Positions 25,201 through 38,156 of a stretch of 64,000 nucleotides of DNA are shown here, piece by piece. Every line of letters starts with the position of its first letter. Position 1 is the first letter of the stretch. The notes beneath the pieces were generated by a model that worked only from the letters and a program-made list of their open reading frames with translations, was not told where the DNA came from and made no database searches. This DNA is from Vespula vulgaris (taxonomy: Eukaryota > Arthropoda > Insecta > Hymenoptera > Vespidae): contig NC_066594.1 in assembly GCF_905475345.1 (NCBI RefSeq), forward strand, positions 2,556,501 to 2,620,500, read 5' to 3'. The position numbers and the translations under genes were made by a program.

Positions 25201-28200
25201 CTGCGTTATAAGATTCAAAGGAATCAGTACTGGAATTATGTTTATCCTCCAGAATCTCCTTGTTTGCTGCTGTTAAATCCAATCTATAAATATATAACAT
25301 ATATATATAAGCAAGTAATTTACTTTATATTAATTAAAATCATGGTGATGAAAAGAGATGTAGGAAATTGGATTCGTGACATTGCTTGATTTAATATTTA
25401 ATAATATCGACGTATTGAACAAAAAAGAAAATAAGGGAAGAATCATTATAAAATAAAACCCATAATAGAACAACAGGGAGAAAACTATTGATTTACGTGT
25501 ATATTGGCAAGGATATAGGTCAAATGACTCACATGTGCTCATCATCAATAGGAATACTGAACCTGGGCAGCTTATCACGAGAATGTGTGTGACGTTTCCT
25601 TTGTATCTGTGGGCTGATGTCTTCAGATTCTGTTTGTGAAGAATCTGGTGTACTCAAATTAATAGAAGTATTCTCTGATTGAATATTTTTGACCACAGTT
25701 AATTGCGATTCACTGCTTCCAATAGAAGTAGAACCAACAGATGATATACTTGACTTTGTAGGCCTGTTCAGATTTTCGACACATGGAGTTGTCTTCATAG
25801 AAAGAAGCGACCGACTTTTCTCTGAATTTTGACTCGTTTCTAAGAGTTTGGATGTAGTAGTAGTAGTAGTAGTAGTAATAGTAGTAGTAGTAGTAATAGA
25901 TGTATTTGATACAAGAGAAAGTTGTGAAACTGTGCTTTCTAACTCAGTATGGAATGGTTGTTTCTTAGAATCCACTTCTGGCTCTATGTTTGTTTGTTGT
26001 GGACGGCTTTGAGAAATTTTCCGTGATTGTGGAGAATACGAAGAAAATGATCCAAATAAAGGAGAATCATCAGTGTCATCTGTATCATCGCCTATATCGT
26101 GATTATATCTATCCATACGAGCTAAAAAATTATATGAAGTATTCGTGAGATTAATTAATACTTAAATATATATGAAAAGCAATTCAGCATCATGCAGTAA
26201 ACTATAGATATCTTACTATCAAAGTAACTCGTATCCTCATCATCAACTAATTGTGGTACAAATTCAGCCTTTTGTCTAAGAAGACTATTCCAATTAACGC
26301 CATAAAAATAAGGATGTTCTTTAACTTCATGTGAACCGCCAGTTCCTAATCGATCTCTAGGACTTTGTTGTAGCAATACAGTTATAATATCTTTAGCTTC
26401 AGGATGAACTAGCCAATCATCCTCACTTGGCCACTCTATGTCATCTAAAAAGAAAAATTCAATTATGGATTATGTTCTTAACATATTATAACAATATGTT
26501 TGTGAAACAAATATTATTATTTACGAATATTAATACTAACCATTAACAGTATGAGCAAACAGTTCCTCAGGTGTTTCGCCGAAAAAGGGTACACAACCAA
26601 TAAGAAATTCATAAAGTATAATTCCCATAGACCACCAATCAACAGGTTTTCCATATCCCTGTCTTAATATAACTTCTGGTGCGATATATTCAGGTGTACC
26701 AAATACTTGTTTATCAGAAAATTGTCGAGTATCTCTATCTATATATCCCTCATAAAGATTTGTTGCCACTGTAAAGTTAAATATACATATTAAATTATTG
26801 CAAAAAAAGAAATATAATTACTTAGCTATATTAAGTCATTAACTTACGAGACATAAGTCCCATTTTACTAAGACCAAAATCTGTAAGTTTAATGTGACCT
26901 AATGCTGTAATAAGTAAACTGAAACATAAAATTTTAATTAGTAAATATAAAATAAACTAATAACATACAAAGTTTATGTGATTAAAATAATTTTACTTGT
27001 CAGGTTTCAAATCCCTATGAACAATACCATAACTATGCAGGTATTCTACAGCCAAAACAGTCTCTGCAAAATAAAATCTTGCCATATCTGATGGAAGAGG
27101 ACCAATATTTTTTAAAAGATTTGCACAATCTCCACCTTCAACATATTCCATTACAAGACATAAATGTTTCTGAAATGATAAAAATTAACATTTATATATC
27201 ATGTATTATTTATGAAAATAATATTTCGACAATAGTTAATATTGTGCAATACATAATATTAAAATATATGACATACCTTCGTTTCAAAACTACAATACAT
27301 TGATACCACGAAAGGATTATCTGTGAAACTCATTATATCTCTTTCAGCAAACACTTGTTCCACTTGATTACGAAGCATTAGATTATTTTTATTAATTTTC
27401 TTCATCGCAAATCTCTGTCTAGTCGTCTTTTCTTTAACTAAATACACTGCTCCATATGCTCCATTGCTAATAAGTTTTAATACCTCATAATCACTTTCAC
27501 AAGGAACACGTTGAGATTTATCATCATCTTTGTTAGGACTCGACGTTAATTGTATGTTACTATCACTAGAACTTGCAGAATCTTCAAGCTTATTCAAATC
27601 TTCCTGTAATTCTGGAAAAGATATAACAAAAAGATATAGTAATAATTTTTATTTAAGATATGCAAAAATTAAGTAATATACCAGTTATTGGATCTCTATT
27701 CAAAGAAAGTTTATTGATGATATACTGAGGAATGTCAGTTTTTATTCCTGCATTAAATTTAGCTTGACCCTCAGCTTGTTCGAGTAAATGGTAAAATTCT
27801 TCTGGATCAAATTCTAAACATTCTAATAATCGCGCTGGACGTGAGATCACTAGTAAAAGTTTTTTTATTAAACCAGTCAATCGTGTTGCAGCTTCTAATG
27901 ATTTTTCCTTGGTCTATAAATATGAAAATTATTATCAATGATCATAAATTTATGTTTAAATAAATATTCATTAATCTTTATATTGAAATACTATTGACAT
28001 ACCTCCATTAATAAATGTTCTAAATTTTCACTCATTTCATAAAAGTATCTTGTTGTGATCAATTTTTCTTGTGACTTTTGTAAACAGTCTCTTGCCATTT
28101 CAATTACTTGATGATGAACAAAACGTAAAATTGGTAAAGAATCTGGAGTCATATGTGCCACTACTTCATATTCATCGATTTCCTTGTTTTCATTAATAAA

Positions 28201-29961
28201 ATTTGTTAAACGTTCTTCCATTTGTTGTGTAGCCTGATTGAAACATATATTACATTAATAAATTGAACTATTTTTTTTATCATATATTATTTTTACATAA
28301 ATCATACCTTTGGAAATCGTTCTTTGTACAAAGTATTCATCATGACAATCTCGCTATCAAGAACAGGAGATCGACTCGGACTACTACAATTACAATTAGT
28401 ATTTTGTTAATAATAATTTTTTAAATCGGTTATATAATCATATAAATATTAAATTCTATGAAAGTCAGATTTGTCATGTAATTTATACCTTAAGCTTCGT
28501 GACCGCGGTCGATGTAATGGCGATTTACGACCTTCTTCTTCAAGACTACCAGAAATGGTAGATATACTGGAACCAGGAAAACCTGGATGTGATGAACATG
28601 GTGTACCAGGCTTAGAAAAGTGACAAGATAACATGCGTAGTTCATCTTTAGTTGGAACGTTTGGTAACTGATGTAAACGTTCTTGACTCGAACACTGTGA
28701 CTAAGAATATATATAATATTTTAATATAATTCATGGGTTTATATATACTTTCAATATATTTTTTAGTACGTGAAATTACATACCGAAACATTACTTGAAC
28801 CAGGTGTTGTCCCATAGCCACTAGAAGGTAAACTTGCAACTGACCATCTTCTACCATCACCAGTCCCTGTAGCACCTCCAATCCTAAAATATAATTATCT
28901 TTGTATTATATTATTTAATATACAAAAATTAATTTATATTATATTAATAATTTGTTAATAAATATAAGAATATATTTCAATTTGTAAATCATAAAAGATA
29001 CTTATGACATATTTCTTTATACACTAATTGAAAAAAATTTATTGAGAAAAATAGAAAAAAAAACAAAACAAATGAGTTATATACCTTTTAACAGGAGCAA
29101 AAGCAAAATGTGGACTGGATGACATCCTAGGACTTTCTAGAGGACTGCCTACAATTGGGATGAAAGCTGTATTGGGAAACAGCGAATAAATTAATTTACT
29201 ATTTCCTATAAATAACAAGTACAAAAAAAAAATATAAAATATCTTACTTTTATAATATTCTATAATTACAATTTTATAAAATTACAAACTCTTATTATAT
29301 CAAATCTTTCATAAAAACCTTTTTCACTTTATTCCTTTCGACTATTTTTAAAAGCAGAAAATTATAAAAGTAATGTATTCTTGATATACCAGATAAAGGT
29401 GAATGGCAACGTGGTAAAGTAGGCGATGTTGTTGCAATGAATGATTTACGATGTGCTGCTTTAGCAGATCGTCGAGGAATGTTTGGATCACGCTATGGAG
29501 AGAAAAAAAATATAATATTTTAAATATAGACCTAATAAAAAAATATGATATTATTGTTTGATTTATTGAATAATAATAATAATTTTATGACATATATACT
29601 AACCATATGAACTGATAAAGAAGGAGCTGATTTTCCAATAGCTGAATTCCGCATACGAACTAAATTTGATAATTCTCCACTAACTGTAAATTTTTTACTT
29701 TAATATAATTACGTAGAAACTTTACATTGGTCATATAACTTGATATAGATTTTCTGAACAATATTATAAAAGGAAATTATATTAACCTGGTCGAACAGGA
29801 GCTTCTTTACTTTCTATCTTTGATATTGTAGGACGATTACGTGTTTGTTCTGTGCTACAATTGGTATCATCTGATTCTATTTGATCGAACACAAGAACTC
29901 GTGCAGAGTTACCATGTGAACGTAGACGTGGTCTACTTGGTCTATTTCTACTTTGTTCCAT
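22236..29961 (-). CDS. MAST: Microtubule-associated Ser/Thr kinase (MAST family), 21 coding exons, 1703 aa
   Basis: AGC-type protein kinase with a PDZ domain, linked to cytoskeleton and membrane polarity. Coding exons, 5' to 3': 29961-29787, 29683-29604, 29492-29390, 29166-29085, 28883-28784, 28700-28489, 28383-28308, 28233-28003, 27913-27682, 27611-27277, 27169-26997, 26918-26848, 26768-26541, 26444-26217, 26121-25533, 25283-25102, 24983-24763, 24641-24306, 24063-23998, 23709-23229, 23146-22236; phases match, 1704 codons. The N-terminus is Ser/Arg rich; residues about 251-430 form the pre-kinase helical domain of MAST proteins; the kinase spans about 472-745 with ISNGAYGAVYLV, VHRDLKPDN, TDFGLSK and GTPEYIAPEV; PDZ is about 1075-1165 (RGPCGFGFTVHTI, LRPGDLITHINGEPVQG). 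After it come Lys/Arg-rich and Ser/Pro-rich low-complexity tails, and a poly-Thr run from a GTA repeat (25856-25900). Upstream of 29961 an acceptor at 30001 and an in-frame TGA show the 5' UTR is spliced. The stop at 22236 follows a perfect donor (GTAAGT at 22259), so another 3' exon is possible. Confidence 0.93.
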
Positions 29962-31200
29962 ACTTGCAAACTTTTGTTTTATTCAATTGTTAGAATTTAA
30001 CTGCAAATGAAAAACAATTTTTATATATCTGAACATAAATATTGAATGTATGTGTTATATGTATAATAAAAGAAAAATAAACAAAAAATAAAAAACAGAT
30101 AACTAAAATATTCTTTGAGCTTCATCACTATAAATATTATTGTCCACATTGATACGTGATATGTATAATAGTAAAAAGTATTATTAAACTAATAGAAAAA
30201 CAATTAAATCTTATTTTATATTTATAAGTTTTTTATCTAATTTCTTCCCGAAATTATCTATAGAAAGCACAAATAGATATTATCACTCAACAACTACATG
30301 ATATTATACAATTTTGTATATAACTTTTATATATATATATACACACACATATATATATAAATCTATTTCTTATTCATCCTATTGTAAAATTGATAACATT
30401 TTAAAATTGATTAGTAGTTAAAGACATACATCATTAGACATTGTATTTTAGCATTAAAAACGGTAATAATTTAAGTCGTTAATATATATATGTTGCATTT
30501 ACAATTTGTTACCTTCAGTAAAAATGTATAAGTTAAGCAATGACGAACGTTTGATAAGTAATATAGAAATAAGTCCTATGAAAATTATGCATAATTCAGT
30601 TAAAATGACAAGAATTTCCCATACTGATAGAAGAACGTTAAAACAATGAGTCGTGAGAATATAAATCCGTTTCTGACGTATAGAAAAAATACGAAGTACG
30701 TGAATGATTAAAATCAACAATGATCGTTTTGATAAATTAATGTATTATTTAAAATAAGTAGTTGGATATTATTTTATGAAAAATCTATAATATAACAAGT
30801 TCAAACGCGAAGACGAATGAAGAAAGAGACGCACAGTATTCACGAGACAGAATAAGCGATACACATAAAGTCGAATTAAGTTTTGATTACCGGGCAGAAA
30901 GAGTCATCCTCGTGGGATAACAGTCCATAGGATTGAGCAGGTGTTGTAGTTCCGAGACTAAATTTGCATTCTTTTTGTTGACGAAGACATTAATCACGAA
31001 ATATGAAAGAACCGTAAATTTTGACTCATGACGGACGTATACAGAGAGCCTCACTCGTGCACGCGCAAATACATGCATCCATGGCCGCACTGTATGACAC
31101 TTTATATTTGTATATAGTACAAGCATACTGTTCGTTTCTTGATGTTTGTCCTATACTTCCCTCTGTCGGACGCCATGTTGTGAAAAGTTAAAACGACATC
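29962..31200 (-). promoter_or_regulatory. Spliced 5' UTR and probable promoter of MAST
   Basis: The coding exon extends up to 30000, where a TTTGCAG acceptor (30001-30003) ends an intron. A plausible 5' UTR exon has its donor CCCG|GTAATC at 30891/30890 and runs up toward about 31.2 kb, where the sequence becomes less A+T rich. Spliced, this leader holds an upstream frame, MDCYPTRMTLSAR then stop, which crosses the junction. A second ATG with good context (ACAACATGGCG, at 31176) opens a 25-codon frame closed at 31102. The exact transcription start is unknown. Confidence 0.45.
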
Positions 31201-32767
31201 AGGTGTTAAAATCAGATATTTTTTATTTTCCTTATAAATAGTGTTTTCCTTCTTTTTCTTTTTCAAATAATTCGTCAAAATTTGAAAAATTATTTCATTC
31301 CTAAGTAGATCACTCATCTGATTAATCATCTATATACATCTATATACATCTACATACATTTGTATTTACCTATATTCAATCGTTTATACTCTAGGTCAGA
31401 TCTGTTTCTATACGAGATAGAAATAGAAAATATATTACATTCGAGAAAAATAATAAATAAATATTGATCGTAATCGAAGTAACGTTTAATTATTACAAAT
31501 TTTATCTAGATAGGTTTCTATTTTATCTGAATGAATATCTAAGTAAAGATCGAACAAATACTGCTTTTGTAGTTCATGAATACATGTTAGAAAATTCGCC
31601 GATCGATAACACCTAAAGCATTTTTATTATTTACAAAAGTATAAATATGAGATGTTTCGAATGAGATTTAGAATAAGATTTTTTACTGAAACAATTTGTT
31701 TTAAAATAAAGTAGAAATTATTTTGAATTAACGATAAAAATAAATCGTTTTATTTAAAATAATCTATTTTTAATAATTTATTTAAACTTTAAATACATCG
31801 TTAATGTTTACGCAATTCAGATTTAAAGTATTCTTACGAGTTATTATTATAATAGTAAAGCAAATATATATATATATACACAGCATATATTTTTTTTCAC
31901 TTATCCGAATTCTGTAGATAATGTAGAATACTTACCAACTCGTTACATCAAAATTAATTTATCTTTTGTCATTTTCAAATGTTATGCTCTATCTTACCAA
32001 CTAGTCATTAGAAACGCATAGTAGTTTGATGCTGGTAAAAATTAAAACTACGAATTTTTGATATTACTACATTAATACAAGTTTGATAACTATAAAAGCT
32101 ATATAATTTTTTGTATAATGAAGTTACAAACGATTAAACCAGATCGATAATCTTAGAATTCATATGATGTTATGAATAATATTGATTATTTAAATTTCAT
32201 CGCATAGAGGTTATTTTGTATACAAATTTATTTAACGATAAAGCATATAAAATTATATTAAAAAGAAATAAGGATTTCGACTTATGTAAGTAATTTCTAA
32301 TATAACTGAATACAATATAGAATTTAAGGAATTTATATAACATGTATGAACATAGTAAAAACATGAGAATATAAACGAAGTCTTCTAATAAATATATCAT
32401 TATTTATACAAATATTTTTTAAAATATAAAAATATTTATTATAAAACAATACTATGCATCGAAAAATTATAGTGCTTGAAGAGTTATTTTTATGGAATAA
32501 TTTATAGAATTAATATAAATTATCTGTTGTCGATAATATCATTTTTGTAATATATTTAAATAGTTATGAAATGTATTTAAAAAATTTTTATGCTTTTAAT
32601 ATAAAAAGAATATATATCTTCTATGAAAGAAAATATTGTATAATTTACAAAATTTCTCATTTTTTCTCTTCATAATTATATTGTATTTTTGTTTATATCT
32701 TTAGAAAAAGTTGTTGAACAAATCTAAGATAGAAATAATTCTATCATTTTTACAGTAATTTTTCAAT
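31201..32767. other. Intergenic region between MAST and OMA1 start regions
   Basis: Head-to-head spacer with no gene seen. It is A+T rich and holds the OMA1 upstream region immediately before 32768. Short open frames on the minus strand (32197-32400) are Ile/Leu/Tyr low-complexity and unsupported. Confidence 0.5.
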
Positions 32768-34510
32768 ATGCTCTGGATACAAAAAGCAATAAAACTTCGA
32801 CATATCCACTATTTTAAAATAAGATCTATGATTTGTATAATTCCAAATCATCAATCTATTAGATATTCTAAAATTTGTATATTACATACGAAGGTATCTT
32901 TAAAACAATTAAAAAATATAAATTATCAAAAAGTATGTAATTTTCATACAACATCTAAATTATATATACCACCAATTTTTGCTGTTATCTTACGTCCAAT
33001 TTTGAGATTGAGTGCATTTATACTTGGACGTGGTATTAAACGATGGTGGCAAAAGAAATCAACACAAGAACAAGAATATTATAAACTGATGTTTAGAGAA
33101 AACAGAAACATATTTTTAGGTAAATAAATTAATATATTTTATGAAAATAATAATGTTGAGTTCTTATAATTTTTTAGGATCATTGGTTCTATTATTCTTA
33201 ATGTTTATTATTTATTATGTAATACATCTTGAAACTGATCCAATAACTAAACGAAAGCGATTTATAATATTTAATAAAAAAGAACAAGCTGCATTAGGCC
33301 AATTAGTTCTTGAAATGGTGAGATTTAGGCGTTACATATCTTATTGTATTTTTAATTATAAATATAATTAACAAGATATCTTACTGAAAAAATATTATAT
33401 TTTGTTTATCTTTCAGCATTTAGAGGAACATAAAGGATTATTAGTAGCAAAAGATCATCCTGCATATAAAAGACTTATCAAAATTATAGAAAATATATTG
33501 ATTAAAAATAGAGACTTGATTTCTATCGAAAATAAAAATTGGACATTAACTATTATTGATTCTCCTATAAAAAACGCTTATGTTTTACCTGCATGTATCA
33601 CAGAAAAGAAAATTCTATTTTATACTTAAATATTCTCGTAATTTTAAGTTAGATAATTTTTAGGAAAGAAATATATTCGTCTTTTTGGGTATTTTGAACA
33701 TTATCGATAATGATGATCAATTAAGTGTTATACTTGCTCATGAAATGGCACATGCATTGCTATTGCATTCGGTAATTAATAGGAAAATAACAAATTATTT
33801 CTAAGTTCAATTCTATTATTACAAGTTACTAGTAATAACTACTATGGTTTTTATGTATTACTAGGTCGAACAATTTTCGCATGCACTATTAATAGATGTT
33901 TTAATGACAATTCCTATTTTGTTACTTTGGGCAAGTTTTCCTGATTCATTAGCATTTCTTTTACACGTGATTGGACAACATATTGTAAATCTTTTACATA
34001 ATTTACCATATAGTAGATCATTAGAAAACGAAGCTGATGAGGTGGGATTAAAATTAGCTGCAAAAGTAAGTCATTCAGTTAAAGTTTTTAGAAACATATT
34101 CTATCATACGAAATCTACAAAATACAGAACATATGATTCTTTTAAGGCCTGTGTAGATGTACGTGAAGCAGTTGTGTTTTGGGGTACTATGAGAGTGCTT
34201 TCAGAAATGAAATTAGCATCCAAAGTTGTACCTTGGCTATCAACACATCCTGCTCATGGAGACAGAGAGAAAAGTTTAAATAAAAAAATAACAAAGGCAA
34301 TAGAATTAATGAAATCATCTGGTGTATGTTTTTAATAAGTATCACTTTGTACTAGTAAAGTAAATTTAATTTATTTTTGTATGTAAAATATATTATACTG
34401 TTTTTCAGTGTCCAGAATTAAATCCAATTGATCCAAGAAATACATTTTACAAACGCACTTTGAAAGACCACGAATTTTATTTTAAACAAAAAGGAATAAT
34501 AATAACATAA
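32768..34510 (+). CDS. OMA1: Mitochondrial metalloendopeptidase OMA1, 7 exons, 417 aa
   Basis: M48-family zinc protease of the mitochondrial inner membrane; it cleaves OPA1 and DELE1 under stress (family knowledge). Exons: 32768-33119, 33178-33317, 33417-33590, 33664-33771, 33865-34065, 34147-34323, 34409-34510; 418 codons. The N-terminus is Arg/Lys/His rich without acids, a mitochondrial presequence, and FHTTSK near residue 60 resembles a processing site. One membrane segment is clear (SLVLLFLMFIIYYVIHLETD, about 118-137). The zinc motif HEMAH is at residues 248-252 and the third ligand lies in SLENEADEVGLKLAAK (about 309-325). PWLSTHPAHGDREKSL is the conserved C-terminal block. The junction NAYVLP|ERNIFVF fits human OMA1 spacing only if intron 3 uses a GC donor (GCATGT at 33591); the neighbouring GT donor at 33595 would break the frame. 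The coding region is unusually A+T rich even for this window. Confidence 0.92.
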
Positions 34511-35859
34511 TGTACACAAGATGTAAACGCTACAGAAGTTTATAGTATATAATATGTTTGTAAGAAACATGTGTATTATAACTTATAACTAACACATTAT
34601 TTTTATAAAATAGTTTTATTCAGAATACCATTTAAAGATTTTTTACTTGAAAAAATCGATAACGTTATCTTTAATCAGTTATTATAATGTGAAGTTTTAT
34701 ATAATAAATTTATATATTATAAAATTATGATTTGTGTGTACAGGTATACTAAATTTATGCAAAAATGTAATTTTATATATACAAATGATATTTTTTTGTT
34801 TTTATTATTGTATATTTATATTTACAATACTAACAATGATATGAGTAATTTATACACAGAAAACAATATTTATACCTTCGTATACAAACAAATACAAACA
34901 TTTATATGTGCATACATATATAGAGGATTTTAATATTCATCAATTTGGATTCAAAGGTTTTAACAGAATAAATTTATATATATGTGTATGTGTGTGTTAG
35001 AAGAACTTCTTTATAGATATAAACGTAAACGTATTAATTATTTACGTTTGTTAATTTACAAAATCAATGTTAGAAAAAATATTAGTAGTCATATTAAGGT
35101 TTTATTATCTATATATATCACAATTTACTTCCTAAAAAAATAAAAATCAAAAATATAATTGTATATACTGCTAATTACAACTATAATTTTCTGTGAAATG
35201 TGAGTATAAATTATATGAAACATGTTTTTATAAAATGTAATATATAGAATATAATTAATATTTTTTTTTATAAGCTAAAGAAAAAGCAAAATTATATAGA
35301 AATCTACTTTTATAAGCATTATTAGCTATCTTGCTAAATGCTTTCCAAGTCAATCCTGTCCATATAATTTAAGTTTTTAGTTTTGAATGCAATTATAGTT
35401 CTTTATATGCATGATGTTTATATGTATATTTAAGTATATTATTATATTTTTTTTTATATTAATATCATGGTATATGAATACCACATTTGTGTAGTGGATT
35501 TTTTTTTATCCAGGTGCTTAATGTTTTGCTGCCTATAAATTGTTCAGCATAAACATGTATTTTCTTTTTTTGAGCGTTTGATATATCATGCTCATATAGT
35601 GTGTTATGTCGTGCATTGCAATCATATATGTAGTATGGACAATGAACTCTTTGAGTTTTTCATTGTATCCATAAATCTTTTAAAGTATTGACTAGTGATT
35701 AATTATATCACAGTCTATTATCGTTTTATGCACCTGGAAGTCATTTTTATTTTTGCATTCATGAACAAAATGTTTATATGATATTTTCTAAGAAATAAAA
35801 AAACAATATTAATTGTATTTTTTAAACCTCACGTATTTTTAACCAGAATTATACTATAT

Positions 35860-36040
35860 TAATAATAACAGTATTCATAATCATAATAATAATAATAGTA
35901 ATAATAATAATAATCATAATAATAATCATAATCATAATAATAATAATAATAATAATGATAATAATAGTAGAAGTAGTAGTAGTAGTATAGTAGTAGTAGT
36001 AATAGTAATAATAATAATAATGTGATAATAATTATTATCA
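35860..36040 (+). repeat. Compound TAA/TAG/TCA trinucleotide tract
   Basis: About 180 bases of imperfect TAA, with a central TAG block near 35966-36005. The reverse-strand frame through it encodes only Tyr/Asp/Leu runs and is an artefact. Confidence 0.9.
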
Positions 36041-37502
36041 TAAAAACATGATATAAAAAAAAAAAGAAACCTCAGATATTTATGAACAATTTATACTCAC
36101 ATTTTACTTTAAATTTTCCTACTTTAAATATGCAAAAATATAGACATTCTTATAATATATCTATAACATTGGTTTTCATAAATCCATCTTTTTTGTATGA
36201 ATAATTACGCTTGTATTGTATAAATCTAACAAAATTTTGAAATTAGAATTTTTAGTAATTCCTTTAAAAAAATTTTAGTAATTACTTCTATAAAATTAAA
36301 TAAAATTTGTTTACTATGTTCGTTTAAGAATAGTTGATCTGCATTGATATTATAATTATACATATCTCATCTGTAAATTATTGAAGAATTTACGTGATTT
36401 ATGTTTTTTCGAATATTTTTTGTCTTAAGACATGTAAAATTTTTTTACGTATATTGCTTATTTAAAAGTAATATATTATTACACAATTTTTTTTATCTTT
36501 TAATGATATACTGTATGTGTGTGTGAATAATTTTACTTTCAGAGTAATATTAATTTCTTATAAAATATTTTAGAGATATAATATAAATATTACTATTACT
36601 ATGTATGCTGAAATGGCAGTACATTCCAAAGAAACTTCTTTTTTTTAATTTAGCTTATATGAATTGAGAAACAAACATAGTAAGCAATATAAGATGAATA
36701 GTATTACTTAAGTAATACTTTGAAATTTTATTTTCACATATAACTCTGAAAGTTTATAAATAGGATAGACAAATATTACATGCAGGTGACATGTGTTATT
36801 TGTAACGTATGATTAGATTTATGTACAAAGAAAGAGACATAAAGTATTTTTTTCTTATTTTGCACACACATCACATATTATTCATCAGATCAAATATTTT
36901 ATAGTTATATCAAATGTGGAAAAGAATTTAATTCATGTATAGTTTTGTAATCAAAACTGACTGTACATGATGATAAAAGTTAAGCTGTATCTTTTTATCA
37001 ATGTAATAAAATATTACAAATCATGAATGAACAACAAAAATGTAATAATAAGCAATTTGCAGATATTACATATGTAACTATATGTTATATATAATTTGTA
37101 AAGTGAAATTTTTGTAGAGATGACGTAGTTACATTAAAAAAAATGTTAAGTGATATTTTTTCATTTTTTGTATTATTTAGAATAGAGATGTGCAAAATTG
37201 ACTCACAGAGTCAATTGTTCCTTATTCTTACTATTTATTTTATTTTTCCTTAGCGAATTCTCACTCCTGCCAGTGCTGCCATGCAATTAAAAAAAGCAGT
37301 ATTTAAAATGTTTTGACATTCTGACTTATTTATACTGTTGGATTTGTCTTGAAAAGCTCTATTACATGCTATAAAAAAGTAGTAAAAAAAATCTTATAAA
37401 ATGTTATTCGGAAAAATTAAATACTGCTTTTACGTTTTCAGGATATTCCATCATGAAGAAAAGCATTTTGTATCAATAAAAAAAATAAAGGCAGTATTTC
37501 AT

Positions 37503-37505
<3 letters not shown>

Positions 37506-37545
<40 letters not shown>
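37506..37545 (+). repeat. (TA)n microsatellite
   Basis: Uninterrupted TA dinucleotides in the OMA1-NXF1 spacer. Confidence 0.95.
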
Positions 37546-37548
<3 letters not shown>

Positions 37549-38156
37549 TAATTTCGTTATTTTCTTTTATTATACATTATTGGGAAGAACTTGTTCTTAT
37601 ACGATTTTTTAAATAACTTCTCAAAAGGCATTTTTTTAAAATTAACTCTTAGAGATACTGCCTTTCATGATTGCATGACAGAACAGCAAGCGTTTATTTA
37701 CTATTATTAGATTACCACGCTATGCTATTATTTTTTGTCTACAAATAAAGAGATCGTACGTGGATTATAACATTTGAAAATGCTGTAGAAGTAAGCATAC
37801 TCTAATGGAAATAATAAAATAACACTAGTAGGAAAATCATTTTTTTCTGACAAGAAGTTAGCACATCTCTGGTTTAGAATATAAACTTAAACCTGATGTT
37901 GCATACTATGTTTTAATCTACTATTATATTTAATTGCAAATGTTTTGGATAAACATCTCATCTAAAGAATAATGAATTAAAAACATTTGATTGCTTTTCC
38001 TTTTTTCTTTAATTAAAATTAATGAAATATAAAATATTATTATGAAATTTTATGAATATCCAAAACTTCAGCACCTTATTTATATTAAGTAATATTTCTT
38101 CAAGCAGAAAGACATGAATCTGAAACATCTTTCTAACTTTTTAATGATAGCAAAAT

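Larger units (their letters stand above)
34511..38156. other. Convergent intergenic region between OMA1 and NXF1
   Basis: No gene seen. An AATAAA at 34703-34708, about 195 bases past the OMA1 stop, is a possible polyadenylation signal. A trinucleotide TAA/TAG tract runs 35860-36040 and a (TA)n tract 37506-37545. The rest is A+T-rich sequence without coding signal. Confidence 0.55.

Noticed and set aside
35859..36041. Minus-strand poly-Tyr/poly-Leu frame
   Set aside because: Trinucleotide TAA/TAG repeat read antisense.
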